Below are positions 18,074 through 27,915 of a stretch of DNA of 64,000 nt, one piece after another (the first letter of the stretch is position 1; each line of letters starts with the position of its first letter). The DNA is from Hoeflea phototrophica DFL-43 (lineage in GTDB: Bacteria > Pseudomonadota > Alphaproteobacteria > Rhizobiales > Rhizobiaceae), in assembly GCF_000154705.2 (NCBI RefSeq), contig NZ_CM002917.1, positions 1,196,461-1,260,460 on the forward strand, given 5' to 3'. The notes beneath the pieces were generated by a model. It worked only from the letters and a program-made list of their open reading frames with translations, was not told where the DNA came from and made no database searches. The position numbers and the translations under genes were made by a program.

Positions 18074-18852
18074 CCGGACCTGTCACAACCAGAATCGTCG
18101 GCCACGTGCTGGAAGTCACGCTCGACCGGCCCAAGGCCAATGCTGTCGATCTGGCGACCAGCCGGATCCTCGGCGAGGTGTTCCGCGACTTCCGCGACAA
18201 CCCGGATCTGCGCGTGGCCATTCTCACCGGTGCCGGTGAGAAATTCTTCTGCCCCGGCTGGGATCTCAAGGCCGCCAATGATGGCGACGCGGTCGATGGC
18301 GATTACGGCGTTGGCGGTTTCGGCGGGTTGCAGGAACTGCCGCATATGAACAAGCCGGTGATTTGCGCAGTCAACGGCATCTGCTTTGGCGGAGGGCTCG
18401 AAATCGCGCTTTCCTGTGACATCATTCTGGCGGCAGAACACGCCACCTTTGCCTTGCCGGAAATCCGCTCCGGCACGGTGGCCGACGCCGCCTCGATCAA
18501 GCTGCCCAAGCGCATTCCCTACCACATAGCCATGGAGATGCTGTTCACCGGCCGCTGGCTTGACGCTGAGGAGGCGCACCGCTGGGGCTTCGTCAACCAC
18601 ATCCATTCCGCCGACCGGTTGATGGTGGAAGCCTGGAAAATGGCGGAACTACTGGCCTCCGGTCCGCCGCTGGTCTTCGCCGCGATCAAGGAAGTGGTGC
18701 GCGAAGCCGAGGGCGAGAAATTCCAGGACACCATGAACAAGGTCACCAAACGCCAGCTCAGGACCGTTGACACGCTCTATGGCTCCGAGGACAATCTCGA
18801 AGGTTTCCGCGCCTTTTCTGAAAAACGCGACCCGGTCTGGAAGGGCAAATAG
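18070..18852 (+). CDS. caiD: Carnitinyl-CoA dehydratase / crotonobetainyl-CoA hydratase
   Basis: 260 aa crotonase-fold enzyme. It resembles E. coli CaiD throughout: LDRPKANAVD, ILTGAGEKFFCPGWDLKAA, the oxyanion loop region VNGICFGGGLEIAL, and the C-terminus FSEKRDPVWKGK, which is almost the CaiD ending. It hydrates crotonobetainyl-CoA to carnitinyl-CoA. It is the last gene of the operon from 10079 and ends 15 bases before convergent hutC. The hydratase direction fits an oxidative pathway from gamma-butyrobetaine to carnitine. Confidence 0.88.
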   Translation: MTGPVTTRIVGHVLEVTLDRPKANAVDLATSRILGEVFRDFRDNPDLRVAILTGAGEKFFCPGWDLKAANDGDAVDGDYGVGGFGGLQELPHMNKPVICAVNGICFGGGLEIALSCDIILAAEHATFALPEIRSGTVADAASIKLPKRIPYHIAMEMLFTGRWLDAEEAHRWGFVNHIHSADRLMVEAWKMAELLASGPPLVFAAIKEVVREAEGEKFQDTMNKVTKRQLRTVDTLYGSEDNLEGFRAFSEKRDPVWKGK

Positions 18853-18867
18853 AGCGGGCGATGCGGC

Positions 18868-19569
18868 TTAAATCTTGGTGTGCATCTGGTAGCCCGGTGC
18901 AAAGGTCAGCCGCACCGAGGTGATCACCAGCCCCTCGTTCCAGGTGCTGCGATCAATGACGAACAGGCCTTCGCCTTCCTTGCAGCCGAGGATTTCTGCC
19001 TCGCGCGGCCCTGCGGTCATCGCCGAAAAGGAAAAATCCCCGCCCTCGAAGGGCACATTGGCCACCAGCCATTCATTGGCGCTCTTCACTGTGAGATCGG
19101 CAGCTTCGATGCCGGGCACGGCTTCCGGATTGATCCAGCGATCACCAAACACATAAGGCTTGCCGTCAGCCAGATGCAGCGTCACCAGGTGGATCAGCGT
19201 GATGCCCTGTTCGACCTGCATCCGCGCCCGGATACCCGAGGGCGGTACCGCGCGTTCCTGGGTGAGGACCGTGTGGCGGTAGGTCTGACCCTTGCCTTCG
19301 ATCTCGTGGCGGATCACCGGAATGTCCAGAGTTGCCTTGCGCACCGGGTTGAGCGCCACCCGCGTGCCTGCCTTGCGGCGGCGATCCAGCAACCCGGATT
19401 CGGCAAGTGCGCGCAGCGCCCGGTTGACCGTGGCCCGGGCGCAACCGAATTCGATCGCCAGTTCCGCCTCGTTCGGAATGAAATCTCCCGGCTTCCATTC
19501 GCGCGCATTGATCCGGCGCAGCACCTCCGCCTGCACCGATTGCCAGCTGTTGAATTCTCCCCCGCTCAA
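18868..19569 (-). CDS. hutC: Histidine utilisation repressor HutC (GntR/HutC family)
   Basis: 233 aa using a TTG start at 19567-19569 that overlaps the hutF stop (TTGA), with GGAGAGG just upstream. A longer in-frame reading to 20061 merely shadows hutF. The N-terminal winged helix includes FIPNEAELAIEFGCARATVN, and the C-terminal UTRA ligand domain includes RWINPEAVPGI. HutC is released from DNA by urocanate. The likely operator overlaps the divergent hut promoter near 20955-20970. Co-transcribed with hutF. Confidence 0.9.
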   Translation of the reverse strand: MSGGEFNSWQSVQAEVLRRINAREWKPGDFIPNEAELAIEFGCARATVNRALRALAESGLLDRRRKAGTRVALNPVRKATLDIPVIRHEIEGKGQTYRHTVLTQERAVPPSGIRARMQVEQGITLIHLVTLHLADGKPYVFGDRWINPEAVPGIEAADLTVKSANEWLVANVPFEGGDFSFSAMTAGPREAEILGCKEGEGLFVIDRSTWNEGLVITSVRLTFAPGYQMHTKI

Positions 19570-20930
19570 ATGGCCTCTCCAAGCTCCTTCATCGTCCACG
19601 CATAGGCCGAGACGATGGCCTCCCGCTTCACATGTTTGCCGCCCGTCACCATGTGACGCCCCGCCGACCAGACATCTCCTACCATGCGGTCGTCGCCGGC
19701 GAATATATAACAATCGAGAATGGTGTCGCCGCTTCTGCCGATCAGATCCACAGCATCTGCATTCAGCGCCATCAGATCGGCCAGCTTGCCGGTGGCGATA
19801 GAACCATTGTCGCGCGCCGATACCGAAGCGCCGCCGGCATTGATCGCATCGAACAGCCGTCGTCCTGTGGATTTGTCCACGCTCGCCAGCGCCGCGCGGG
19901 AATGATCGCGCAACCGCTGCGAATGATCCAGCGTGCGGAGTTCTTCTGACAGCGAAATGCGGATGTTGGAATCTGATCCCACCGCAATCGGCCCACCCGC
20001 ATCGAACCAGCGCACGCCATCGAAAATGCCGTCGCCGAGGCTGGACTCGGTAATCGGGCACAGCCCCGCCACAGCACCGCTCCTGGCCAGACCCTCGGTT
20101 TCATGCGGCAGCATCTGGGTGCAATGGATGAAGCAGTGCCGCGCATCAAGATCCATCGTGTCGAGCACCAGTTCCACCGGGCGCTTGCCGTGGGCTGCGG
20201 CAATTTCCTCAACCTCGGCGATCTGCTCTGCCAGATGCATGTGCAGCGGATTGGTTCCCGCCAGCACCGCATGATGATGAAGGTCCTCGGCAGCAACGGC
20301 ACGCAGGCTGTGTGGCGCAACGCCGATGCGGCTGTCACCGGTAAGCCGTGCCATCACCTCTGCTGATTTCGCATGCAGCTCCGCATAGGCATCGAGCGTG
20401 TTGCCGAATCGGATCTGACCGGGTCCAAGCGCGCGCCGGTCGCAGCCGCCATATTGATAATGCACGGGAAGCAAGGTCAGCCCGATGCCGGTCAGTGCAC
20501 TGGCAGCCGCGATCCGTTCGGCCATCTCGGCGATATTGGCATAGGGCACGCCGCCGGGCTGATGGTGCAAATAGTGGAACTCAACATTGGCGGAATACCC
20601 GGCCTCGAGCATTTCCATCTGCACGAAAGCCGCGATCGCCTGGACATGATCCGGCGTCAGCCGGTCGAGAAAGCGGAACATCAACTGCCGCCAGGTCCAG
20701 AAGGAATCGGATGGATTGGGTCCGCGCTTTTCGGTCAAGCCTGCCATGGCGCGTTGAAATGCATGGCTGTGGCAATTGGCGGGCGAGGGCAGCAGGATTC
20801 CGACCCTGTGACCTTCTTCTGGTTGCCCGGTTTGGACTGATCCGATGGTGCCCGCCGCAGTGATGTCGACCCGCACATTCTCGGCCCATCCGCTCTCCAG
20901 TAACGCCTTTTCAGCCCAAATGACCGCCAT
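19566..20930 (-). CDS. hutF: Formimidoylglutamate deiminase
   Basis: 454 aa amidohydrolase-superfamily enzyme that converts N-formimidoyl-glutamate to N-formyl-glutamate and ammonia. The metal site is visible as NCHSHAFQRAM, PHSLRAV, HMHLAEQ and VGSDSNIRIS. HutF together with HutG defines the five-step route with formylglutamate rather than direct formamide release. It is transcribed divergently from hutI, across the region 20931-21004, and overlaps hutC by 4 bases. Confidence 0.92.
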   Translation of the reverse strand: MAVIWAEKALLESGWAENVRVDITAAGTIGSVQTGQPEEGHRVGILLPSPANCHSHAFQRAMAGLTEKRGPNPSDSFWTWRQLMFRFLDRLTPDHVQAIAAFVQMEMLEAGYSANVEFHYLHHQPGGVPYANIAEMAERIAAASALTGIGLTLLPVHYQYGGCDRRALGPGQIRFGNTLDAYAELHAKSAEVMARLTGDSRIGVAPHSLRAVAAEDLHHHAVLAGTNPLHMHLAEQIAEVEEIAAAHGKRPVELVLDTMDLDARHCFIHCTQMLPHETEGLARSGAVAGLCPITESSLGDGIFDGVRWFDAGGPIAVGSDSNIRISLSEELRTLDHSQRLRDHSRAALASVDKSTGRRLFDAINAGGASVSARDNGSIATGKLADLMALNADAVDLIGRSGDTILDCYIFAGDDRMVGDVWSAGRHMVTGGKHVKREAIVSAYAWTMKELGEAI

Positions 20931-20943
20931 CGTCTCACGCCTC

Positions 20944-20973
20944 TTGACAGGTTTTTATGTATATACTTATAGT
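20944..20973. promoter_or_regulatory. hut divergent promoter with HutC-type operator
   Basis: TTGACA (20944-20949) and TATAGT (20968-20973), 18 bases apart, form a plus-strand promoter for hutI. The perfect palindrome GTATATAC at 20959-20966 lies in the spacer and matches the core of known HutC sites. A repressor bound there would cover the promoter. This placement also shows that hutI should start at 21005, not at the in-frame ATG at 20957. Confidence 0.55.
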
Positions 20974-21004
20974 CAAAATACACGGACATAACAACGGCAA
21001 AATC

Positions 21005-22198
21005 ATGCTCCTGACCAACGCAACCCTGGCCGCAATGGATGGCAAGTCAACCTATGGGTTGGTGGAAAAGGCGGCGGTTGCGGTTGAGGACGGGCGAATT
21101 GCCTGGGCCGGATTCGAGCAGGATCTGCCCGCCAGTTTGCGTGATCTGGAATCATTGGATCTTGAAGGCCGCCTGGTCACCCCGGCGCTGATTGATTGTC
21201 ATACTCACGTCGTGCACGGCGGCAACCGGGCGCGCGAATTCGAGATGCGGCTTGAGGGCGCGTCCTATGAAGAGGTGGCGCGCGCCGGCGGAGGGATTGT
21301 CTCCACCGTGTCGGCCACGCGGACCACATCCCGGGCTGACCTGCTTGCCGGTGCGCTCAAGCGCGTCGATGCGCTGATCGCCGAGGGCATCTCCACCATC
21401 GAGATCAAGTCCGGATACGGGCTCGACATCGAAACCGAACTGAAAATGCTGCGTGCGGCGCGCGACGTTGCGGCAAACCGAAACGTTCGGATCAAGACCA
21501 GCTATCTGGCAGCACATGCGGTGTCTGCGGAATACAAGGGCCGCGCCGACGCCTATATAGAAGACGTCTGCATCCCCGGTCTTGAGGCCGCGCATGCCGA
21601 GGGGCTGGTGGATGCGGTCGACGGGTTCTGCGAGGGCATCGCCTTTTCCCCCGAACAGATTGCCCGCGTGTTCGACCGCGCCAAGGCGCTTGGCATTCCG
21701 CTCAAGCTCCATGCCGAGCAGCTCTCCAATCTCGGCGGCACCCGGCTCGCGGCAAGCTATGGTGCCCTGTCGGCGGATCATCTTGAATACGCCGATGAAG
21801 ATGACGCCAAGGCCATGGCCGCATCCGGCACTGTTGCAGTCATTCTGCCCGGCGCTTTCTACACTTTGCGCGAAACCGTAGCGCCGCCGATCGATGCATT
21901 TCGCAGGCATGGTGTTGCGATGGCGGTTGCCACCGATTGCAATCCGGGCTCTTCGCCGATGGCCTCGCTGCTGCTGGCGATGAACATGGCATGCACCCTG
22001 TTCCGGATGACACCTGAAGAGGCGCTCGCCGGTGTGACCCGCAACGCCGCCCGCGCACTCGGTCTTGATGACACGGGCATGATCGCGCCCGGCCTGCGCG
22101 CCGACCTCGCGATCTGGGATGTCGAACATCCCGCAGAACTTTCCTACCGCATTGGTTTCAACCCGCTCTTCAAGCGGATTTTTGGAGGCGCCTTGTGA
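21005..22198 (+). CDS. hutI: Imidazolonepropionase
   Basis: 397 aa from [15 protein letters not shown]. The ATG at 20957 lies inside the promoter and is not used. It is an amidohydrolase that opens the imidazolone ring of 4-imidazolone-5-propionate to give formimidoylglutamate. The metal and substrate motifs [29 protein letters not shown] and [11 protein letters not shown] are all present. It overlaps hutH by 4 bases (GTGA). Confidence 0.93.
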   Translation: MLLTNATLAAMDGKSTYGLVEKAAVAVEDGRIAWAGFEQDLPASLRDLESLDLEGRLVTPALIDCHTHVVHGGNRAREFEMRLEGASYEEVARAGGGIVSTVSATRTTSRADLLAGALKRVDALIAEGISTIEIKSGYGLDIETELKMLRAARDVAANRNVRIKTSYLAAHAVSAEYKGRADAYIEDVCIPGLEAAHAEGLVDAVDGFCEGIAFSPEQIARVFDRAKALGIPLKLHAEQLSNLGGTRLAASYGALSADHLEYADEDDAKAMAASGTVAVILPGAFYTLRETVAPPIDAFRRHGVAMAVATDCNPGSSPMASLLLAMNMACTLFRMTPEEALAGVTRNAARALGLDDTGMIAPGLRADLAIWDVEHPAELSYRIGFNPLFKRIFGGAL

Positions 22199-23736
22199 CG
22201 CTTACGCTTCTCCCCGGTCAGGCGACGCTTGGTCAGCTCGAACAGATCTGGCGCACCGGCGTTGCCGTGGTTCTTGATCATAGCGCCATGCCGGGGATCG
22301 AAGCAGCCGCGGCGCTGGTTCGCAAGGCGGCGGAAGGCGATGAGGCGGTCTATGGCGTCAACACCGGTTTCGGCAAGCTGGCCAGCGTGCGCATCAAGCC
22401 CGGCGACACGGCGCAGCTGCAGCGCAACCTGATCCTGTCGCATTGCTGCGGCGTCGGCGAGCCGCTGGATGTCGCCACCACACGGCTGATGATGGTGCTC
22501 AAGTTGCTGTCCGCCGGGCGCGGCGCGTCGGGTATCACCTGGAAAACACTTTCCGTAATACAGGAAATGCTCGCCAAAGGCGTCACGCCGGTGATCCCGA
22601 GCCAGGGCTCGGTCGGTGCGTCGGGCGATCTTGCCCCGCTCGCCCATATGGCGGCAGCGATGATAGGTGAGGGCGAGTCAGTCTATGGCGGCGCGCGCAT
22701 GCCTGCCGGTGAAGCGCTCTCAAGGGCTGGCATCAAGCCCGCCGTGCTTGCGCCCAAGGAAGGACTCGGCCTGATCAACGGCACGCAGTTTTCAACCGCC
22801 TGTGCGCTGGTGGGTTACTTCGGCGCGATCCGCAACCTTGAGGCCAGTGTGGTCTCGTCCTGCCTCTCGACCGACGCGATCATGGGATCGACTGCTCCGC
22901 TTGAAGCCGGAATTCACGCCTTCCGCGGCCATCGCGGCCAGATCAATGTCGCCACCGCCATGCGCGCGGTGATGGCGGGCTCGGAAATTCGCGAGAGCCA
23001 TCGCGACGGCGACACCCGCGTTCAGGATCCCTACTGCATCCGCTGCCAGCCCCAGGTGGCCGGCGCGGCACTCGATCTTCTCCGGTTTGCCGGCCAGACA
23101 CTGGAGATCGAGGCCAATGCGGTTTCCGACAACCCGCTGGTGCTGGTCGCCGAGGGCAAGATCGTCTCGGGTGGCAATTTTCACGCTGAGCCGGTGGCCT
23201 TCGCGGCTGACCAGGTCGCAATTGCCATCGCCGAAATCGGGGCCATCGCCCAGCGCCGTGTGGCCTTGATGGTCGACCCCACACTGTCCTTCGATCTGCC
23301 GCCGTTCCTGACGCCGGAACCGGGGTTGAATTCCGGCCTGATGATCGCCGAAGTCACCACCGCAGCGCTGATGAGCGAGAACAAGCATCTGGCCAATCCC
23401 TGCTCGACCGATTCCACCCCGACATCAGCCAACCAGGAAGACCATGTCTCCATGGCAGCGCACGGCGCGCGGCGTCTCAAGCGGATGAATGACAATCTCA
23501 ACGTGATCATCGGCGTCGAACTGCTCTGCGCGGCCCAGGGCGTTGAATTCCGCGCACCGCTGGCGACGAGCCCGGTACTTCAATCCGCAATCGATCTGAT
23601 CCGCTCGGAAATCGCCACATTGACCGACGACCGCTTTATGGCGGGCGACATTGCCAGTGCCGCCGCAATCGTCGCCGAGGGTAGGGTGCAGGCGCAATGC
23701 AAAGTGGCGAACCTGCTCGAAGGGGTGGCGGCATGA
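22195..23736 (+). CDS. hutH: Histidine ammonia-lyase
   Basis: 513 aa, GTG start overlapping the hutI stop. The MIO cofactor precursor Ala-Ser-Gly lies at residues 142-144 in [15 protein letters not shown], and the catalytic Tyr region is [13 protein letters not shown]. It deaminates histidine to urocanate, the first step and the source of the HutC inducer. The C-terminal part has the usual [14 protein letters not shown]. It overlaps hutG by 4 bases. Confidence 0.94.
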   Translation: MTLTLLPGQATLGQLEQIWRTGVAVVLDHSAMPGIEAAAALVRKAAEGDEAVYGVNTGFGKLASVRIKPGDTAQLQRNLILSHCCGVGEPLDVATTRLMMVLKLLSAGRGASGITWKTLSVIQEMLAKGVTPVIPSQGSVGASGDLAPLAHMAAAMIGEGESVYGGARMPAGEALSRAGIKPAVLAPKEGLGLINGTQFSTACALVGYFGAIRNLEASVVSSCLSTDAIMGSTAPLEAGIHAFRGHRGQINVATAMRAVMAGSEIRESHRDGDTRVQDPYCIRCQPQVAGAALDLLRFAGQTLEIEANAVSDNPLVLVAEGKIVSGGNFHAEPVAFAADQVAIAIAEIGAIAQRRVALMVDPTLSFDLPPFLTPEPGLNSGLMIAEVTTAALMSENKHLANPCSTDSTPTSANQEDHVSMAAHGARRLKRMNDNLNVIIGVELLCAAQGVEFRAPLATSPVLQSAIDLIRSEIATLTDDRFMAGDIASAAAIVAEGRVQAQCKVANLLEGVAA

Positions 23737-24533
23737 TCCCTGTCGAGATCAGACGCGGGAACTCACCACTAGTGCTCGGATTGCCGCACAGCGGCACCCA
23801 TGTGCCCTCCGAGATCTTTGCCCGGCTGACACCGCTCGGCCAGACGCTTGGCGACACCGACTGGCATGTCGACCGGCTCTATGACGGGCTGCTGGACGAT
23901 GTCACCACCGTGCAAGCCACTTTTCACCGTTATGTTATCGACGCCAACCGCGATCCCTCAGGTGCGAGCCTCTATCCCGGCCAGAACACCACCGGGCTGG
24001 TGCCGATGACCAATTTCGACGGTGAACCGCTCTGGATTGAAGAGCCTGATGCCGATGAGATCGAAGCGCGCCGCCTGGCCTGGCACACGCCCTATCATGC
24101 AGCACTCGAAGCCGAGCTTGAGCGTGTCAAAGGGATCCACGGTGTGGCGGTGCTCTATGATTGCCACTCGATCCGCTCGCGCGTTCCTTTCCTGTTCGAT
24201 GGCACTTTGCCGGATTTCAACATCGGCACCAACAATGGCGAGACTTGCACACCGATCATCGAGGCGGTGGTGGCCGGAATCTGCGCTGGTGCGGAAGGCT
24301 ATTCAAGCGTGGTCAACGGCCGCTTCAAGGGTGGCTGGACCACGCGCCATTACGGCCGGCCGGGCGAGAACATGCACGCCATCCAGATGGAACTTGCGCA
24401 GAGTACGCATCTTGCCAACGAGGAGCCTCCCTTCTCCTATGACGGGGCCAAGGCGGAGCGGCTGCGCGTGCACCTCAAGACAATTCTGAATTCAGTTGCT
24501 GACCTTGCAGCATCATTGGGAGGCCGATCATGA
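23733..24533 (+). CDS. hutG: N-formylglutamate deformylase
   Basis: 266 aa from [25 protein letters not shown]; the start overlaps the hutH stop (ATGA), so an upstream in-frame start at 23697 is not needed. The FGase fold motifs [20 protein letters not shown] and YDCHSIRS are present. It hydrolyses N-formylglutamate to glutamate and formate, the last step after HutF. It overlaps hutU by 4 bases. Confidence 0.92.
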   Translation: MIPVEIRRGNSPLVLGLPHSGTHVPSEIFARLTPLGQTLGDTDWHVDRLYDGLLDDVTTVQATFHRYVIDANRDPSGASLYPGQNTTGLVPMTNFDGEPLWIEEPDADEIEARRLAWHTPYHAALEAELERVKGIHGVAVLYDCHSIRSRVPFLFDGTLPDFNIGTNNGETCTPIIEAVVAGICAGAEGYSSVVNGRFKGGWTTRHYGRPGENMHAIQMELAQSTHLANEEPPFSYDGAKAERLRVHLKTILNSVADLAASLGGRS

Positions 24534-26212
24534 CCAATCCGAGACACAACCAGCGCGATGTCTATCCGCCCACCGGCACCGAGATCACCGCCAAGAGCTG
24601 GCTCACCGAAGCCCCGATGCGCATGCTGATGAACAATCTGCATCCCGATGTGGCGGAGAATCCGCATGAGCTGGTGGTCTATGGCGGCATCGGCCGCGCC
24701 GCGCGCACCTGGAAGGATTTTGACCAGATTGTCGCGAGCCTCAAGGACCTCAACGAGGACGAGACGCTTGTGGTGCAGTCGGGCAAGCCGGTCGCCGTTG
24801 TGCGCACCCATGTCGATGCGCCCCGGGTGCTGATCGCGAACTCGAACCTGGTTCCCCATTGGGCCAACTGGGATCATTTCAACGATCTCGACAAGCGCGG
24901 GTTGGCCATGTACGGCCAGATGACCGCGGGGTCCTGGATCTATATCGGTACGCAAGGCATCGTTCAGGGCACCTACGAGACCTTCGTGGAAGCCGGCCGC
25001 CAGCACTATGGCGGCGACCTCAAGGGCAAATGGATCCTGACCGGCGGTCTCGGTGGCATGGGCGGCGCGCAGCCGCTCGCCGCCGTCATGGCCGGGGCCT
25101 GCTGCCTGGCCGTTGAATGCGACGAGACCCGCATCGATTTCCGCCTGCGCACCCGCTATGTCGACGCCAAGGCCCATTCGCTTGATGAAGCGCTGGCCAT
25201 GATCGACGAGTGGACGAAGGCCGGTGAAGCCAAGTCCGTCGGCCTTCTGGGCAATGCGGCCGATGTCTTCATCGAGCTTGCCGCGCGCATGAAAGCTGGC
25301 GGTCCACGCCCCGACATCGTTACCGACCAGACCTCCGCGCATGACCCGCTGCACGGCTACCTGCCGCAGGGCTGGAGCGTGGCGGAATGGCGCGAGAAGC
25401 AGGAGAGCGATCCGAAAGCCGTCGAGACCGCAGCCCGCGCCTCGATGAAAGCCCATGTCGCCGCAATGGTGGATTTCTGGAACGCCGGGGTACCGACACT
25501 CGATTACGGCAACAACATCCGCCAGGTGGCGCAGGACGAGGGTCTCGAGAATGCCTTCGCGTTCCCCGGCTTTGTGCCCGCCTATATCCGCCCGCTGTTT
25601 TGCCGCGGCATCGGTCCGTTCCGCTGGTGCGCGCTCTCGGGCGATCCCGAAGACATCTACAAGACCGACGCCAAGATGAAGGAGCTGTTCCCCGAGAACA
25701 CGCATCTGCACAACTGGCTCGACATGGCCCGCGAACGCATCGCCTTCCAGGGCCTGCCGGCGCGCATTTGCTGGATTGGCCTTGGCGACCGCCACCGCGC
25801 CGGTCTGGCCTTCAACGAGATGGTGGCCTCAGGCGAACTGAGAGCGCCGATCGTCATTGGCCGCGACCACCTTGATTCGGGCTCCGTCGCCTCGCCCAAC
25901 CGCGAGACCGAAGCCATGAAGGATGGGTCTGACGCCGTCAGCGACTGGCCGCTCCTGAACGCGCTGGTCAACACCGCGTCGGGCGCAACATGGGTCAGCC
26001 TGCACCATGGCGGCGGCGTCGGCATGGGCTTCTCGCAGCATTCGGGCATGGTCGTCGTCGCCGACGGCACCGAGGCGTCGGCCAGACGGCTTGAGCGGGT
26101 GCTGTGGAACGATCCGGCTTCCGGCGTCTGGCGTCATGCCGATGCCGGCTACGAAATCGCGCTCGATTGCGCGCGCGAAAACGGGCTCAATCTGCCCGGC
26201 ATACTGGGGTGA
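24530..26212 (+). CDS. hutU: Urocanate hydratase (urocanase)
   Basis: 560 aa, the usual length. It uses tightly bound NAD+ to hydrate urocanate to imidazolonepropionate. Hallmarks are the NAD loop [13 protein letters not shown], the family core [20 protein letters not shown] with its conserved Cys, and the end region [17 protein letters not shown]. The gene order hutI-H-G-U has 4-base overlaps throughout, which indicates tight co-expression. A TRAP transporter follows after 37 bases. Confidence 0.95.
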   Translation: MTNPRHNQRDVYPPTGTEITAKSWLTEAPMRMLMNNLHPDVAENPHELVVYGGIGRAARTWKDFDQIVASLKDLNEDETLVVQSGKPVAVVRTHVDAPRVLIANSNLVPHWANWDHFNDLDKRGLAMYGQMTAGSWIYIGTQGIVQGTYETFVEAGRQHYGGDLKGKWILTGGLGGMGGAQPLAAVMAGACCLAVECDETRIDFRLRTRYVDAKAHSLDEALAMIDEWTKAGEAKSVGLLGNAADVFIELAARMKAGGPRPDIVTDQTSAHDPLHGYLPQGWSVAEWREKQESDPKAVETAARASMKAHVAAMVDFWNAGVPTLDYGNNIRQVAQDEGLENAFAFPGFVPAYIRPLFCRGIGPFRWCALSGDPEDIYKTDAKMKELFPENTHLHNWLDMARERIAFQGLPARICWIGLGDRHRAGLAFNEMVASGELRAPIVIGRDHLDSGSVASPNRETEAMKDGSDAVSDWPLLNALVNTASGATWVSLHHGGGVGMGFSQHSGMVVVADGTEASARRLERVLWNDPASGVWRHADAGYEIALDCARENGLNLPGILG

Positions 26213-26249
26213 AAACGACAAGCCAAACTCAAAACAGAGAGGAACTGAC

Positions 26250-27335
26250 ATGCAAAGACGTAAATTTCTGAAAGCCGGCGTTGCCGGTGCGGCCGCCGCG
26301 ACACTCGCCACGCCAGCCATTGCGCAGGACAAGCGCGAATGGAAGATGGTCACTGCCTGGCCGAAGAACCTGCCGGGCCCGGGCGTTGCCGCCCAGCTTT
26401 TGGCTGACCGGATCACCACGCTTTCGGGCGGCCGCATCGAGGTCAAGCTCTTCGCCGCTGGTGAAATCGTGCCGGGCCGCGGCGTCTTTGACGCTGTCTC
26501 CGAAGGCACCGCCGAGCTCTACCATGCCGTTCCCGCCTATTGGGGTTCGAAGTCCAAGGGCATCCTGCTGTTCGGCTCCCAGCCCTTCGGCCTGCGCGCC
26601 GACGAGCAGTTCGGCTGGATGCAGCATGGCGGCGGCCAGGCCCTCTATGACGAGATGTACGGCCGCTTCGGCATCAAGCCGTTCCTGTGCGGCAACTCCG
26701 GACCGCAGTGGGCCGGCTGGTTCCGCACCGAGATCAACTCGGTCGAGGATTTGAAGGGTCTCAAGTTCCGCACCACCGGTCTCGCCTCCGAGATGGCCAC
26801 CAAGATGGGCATGGCTGCTGAAGCCATGGGCGGACCGCCAATGTTCCAGGCGCTGCAGACCGGCGCGCTCGATGCCGGTGAGTTCATCGGCCCCTGGACC
26901 GATTCCGCACTCGGCTTCTACCAGGTTGCCAAGAACTACTACTGGCCCGGCGTCGGTGAGCCTTCATCGGCTGAGGAATGCGGCGTCAACGCAGCAGCCT
27001 TTGCAGAGCTGCCGGAAGACCTGCAGCAGGTCGTCACGCTGGCCTGCGAAAGCCTCTACAACCCGGTCTGGACCGAATACACCACCAAGCACGCTCAGGC
27101 GCTCAAGACGCTTGTGTCCGAGCATGGCGTCATGGTCCGCAAGCTGCCCGATGATGTCATCACCGCCATGGGTGCAGCGGGCGCGGAGGTCATTGACGAA
27201 CTTCGCCAGAACGATGATGAATTGGTCAAGCGCATCACCGAGAGCTTCATCGCCTATCGCGATCTGGTCGGTGGTTACATGACCTATGCCGACAATGGCC
27301 AGATGAACGCCCGCGCAGCGATCATGGGCTACTGA
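26250..27335 (+). CDS. TRAP transporter substrate-binding protein (DctP family) in the hut operon
   Basis: 361 aa from MQRRKFLKAGVAGAAA, with the ribosome site GAGAGGAA just upstream. The N-terminus looks like a Tat-type signal (QRRKFLKAG) ending ATPAIAQD. The body resembles the TakP/2-oxo-acid group of TRAP binding proteins (MKFRTTGL-like LKFRTTGLASEMATKMG with the carboxylate-binding Arg). It follows hutU by 37 bases on the same strand. An imidazole carboxylate such as urocanate, imidazolepyruvate or imidazolelactate is a sensible ligand guess. No direct evidence of ligand. Confidence 0.82.
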   Translation: MQRRKFLKAGVAGAAAATLATPAIAQDKREWKMVTAWPKNLPGPGVAAQLLADRITTLSGGRIEVKLFAAGEIVPGRGVFDAVSEGTAELYHAVPAYWGSKSKGILLFGSQPFGLRADEQFGWMQHGGGQALYDEMYGRFGIKPFLCGNSGPQWAGWFRTEINSVEDLKGLKFRTTGLASEMATKMGMAAEAMGGPPMFQALQTGALDAGEFIGPWTDSALGFYQVAKNYYWPGVGEPSSAEECGVNAAAFAELPEDLQQVVTLACESLYNPVWTEYTTKHAQALKTLVSEHGVMVRKLPDDVITAMGAAGAEVIDELRQNDDELVKRITESFIAYRDLVGGYMTYADNGQMNARAAIMGY

Positions 27336-27343
27336 TCATCAAC

Positions 27344-27377
27344 CGCCGGCGCGAGCCTTGAAGGTTTCGCGCCGGCG
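27344..27377 (+). terminator. Strong hairpin between TRAP binding-protein and small-permease genes
   Basis: CGCCGGCGCGA (27344-27354) is perfectly complementary to TCGCGCCGGCG (27367-27377) around a 12-base loop. No T tract follows. As after other binding-protein genes here, it probably lowers expression of the membrane subunits or stabilises the upstream mRNA. Confidence 0.5.
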
Positions 27378-27402
27378 TCCCGTTTCGGGCGAAGGGGATC
27401 CC

Positions 27403-27915
27403 ATGCAGCGACTGGCCGATTTTCTCGATGGCATCGCCCGCGTCACCGCCAGCATCGTGCGTTGGCTTGCGCTTGTGATGGTGCTGGTCCAATTCGCCAT
27501 TGTCGTCGGACGTTATGTCTTCGGCGTCAATTCCATCGCCGCCCAGGAGAGCGTGCTCTACATGCATGCGGCGCTGTTCATGCTTGGCGCGGGCTACACG
27601 CTGCTGGTTGACAAGCATGTCCGTGTTGACGTCTTCTACGCCAAGGCAAGTGACGCCACCCGCCGTCGCATCGATGTTTTCGGCCATCTCATTTTGCTCA
27701 TTCCCTCAATGCTGGCGCTGGCTTACTGGTCCTGGCCCTCGGTGCGCAATTCCTGGAAGATCCTCGAAGGCCCGATTTCCGTCGGCGGCATCGAGGCGGT
27801 GTTCCTGATGAAATCGCTGATCCCTGCCTTCTGCGTGCTTGTGCTGCTGCAATCGCTGTCGCTGCTGATCAGGCTGATGCTACCGGTCACCTCCTCTGAA
27901 AAGGCCGCGGCATGA
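27403..27915 (+). CDS. TRAP transporter small permease (DctQ family)
   Basis: 170 aa with about four membrane helices, for example LVMVLVQFAIVVGRYVFG and MLALAYWSWPSV. Start MQRLADFLDGIA is preceded by GAAGGGGATCCC. DctQ proteins join the large permease and the periplasmic binding protein in Na+-driven uptake of organic acids. It overlaps the large permease gene by 4 bases (ATGA). Confidence 0.88.
   Translation: MQRLADFLDGIARVTASIVRWLALVMVLVQFAIVVGRYVFGVNSIAAQESVLYMHAALFMLGAGYTLLVDKHVRVDVFYAKASDATRRRIDVFGHLILLIPSMLALAYWSWPSVRNSWKILEGPISVGGIEAVFLMKSLIPAFCVLVLLQSLSLLIRLMLPVTSSEKAAA

Noticed and set aside
18868..20061. Long version of HutC (397 residues)
   Set aside because: The first ~164 residues are antiparallel-frame readings within hutF without similarity to GntR proteins; the TTG start overlapping the hutF stop explains the gene.
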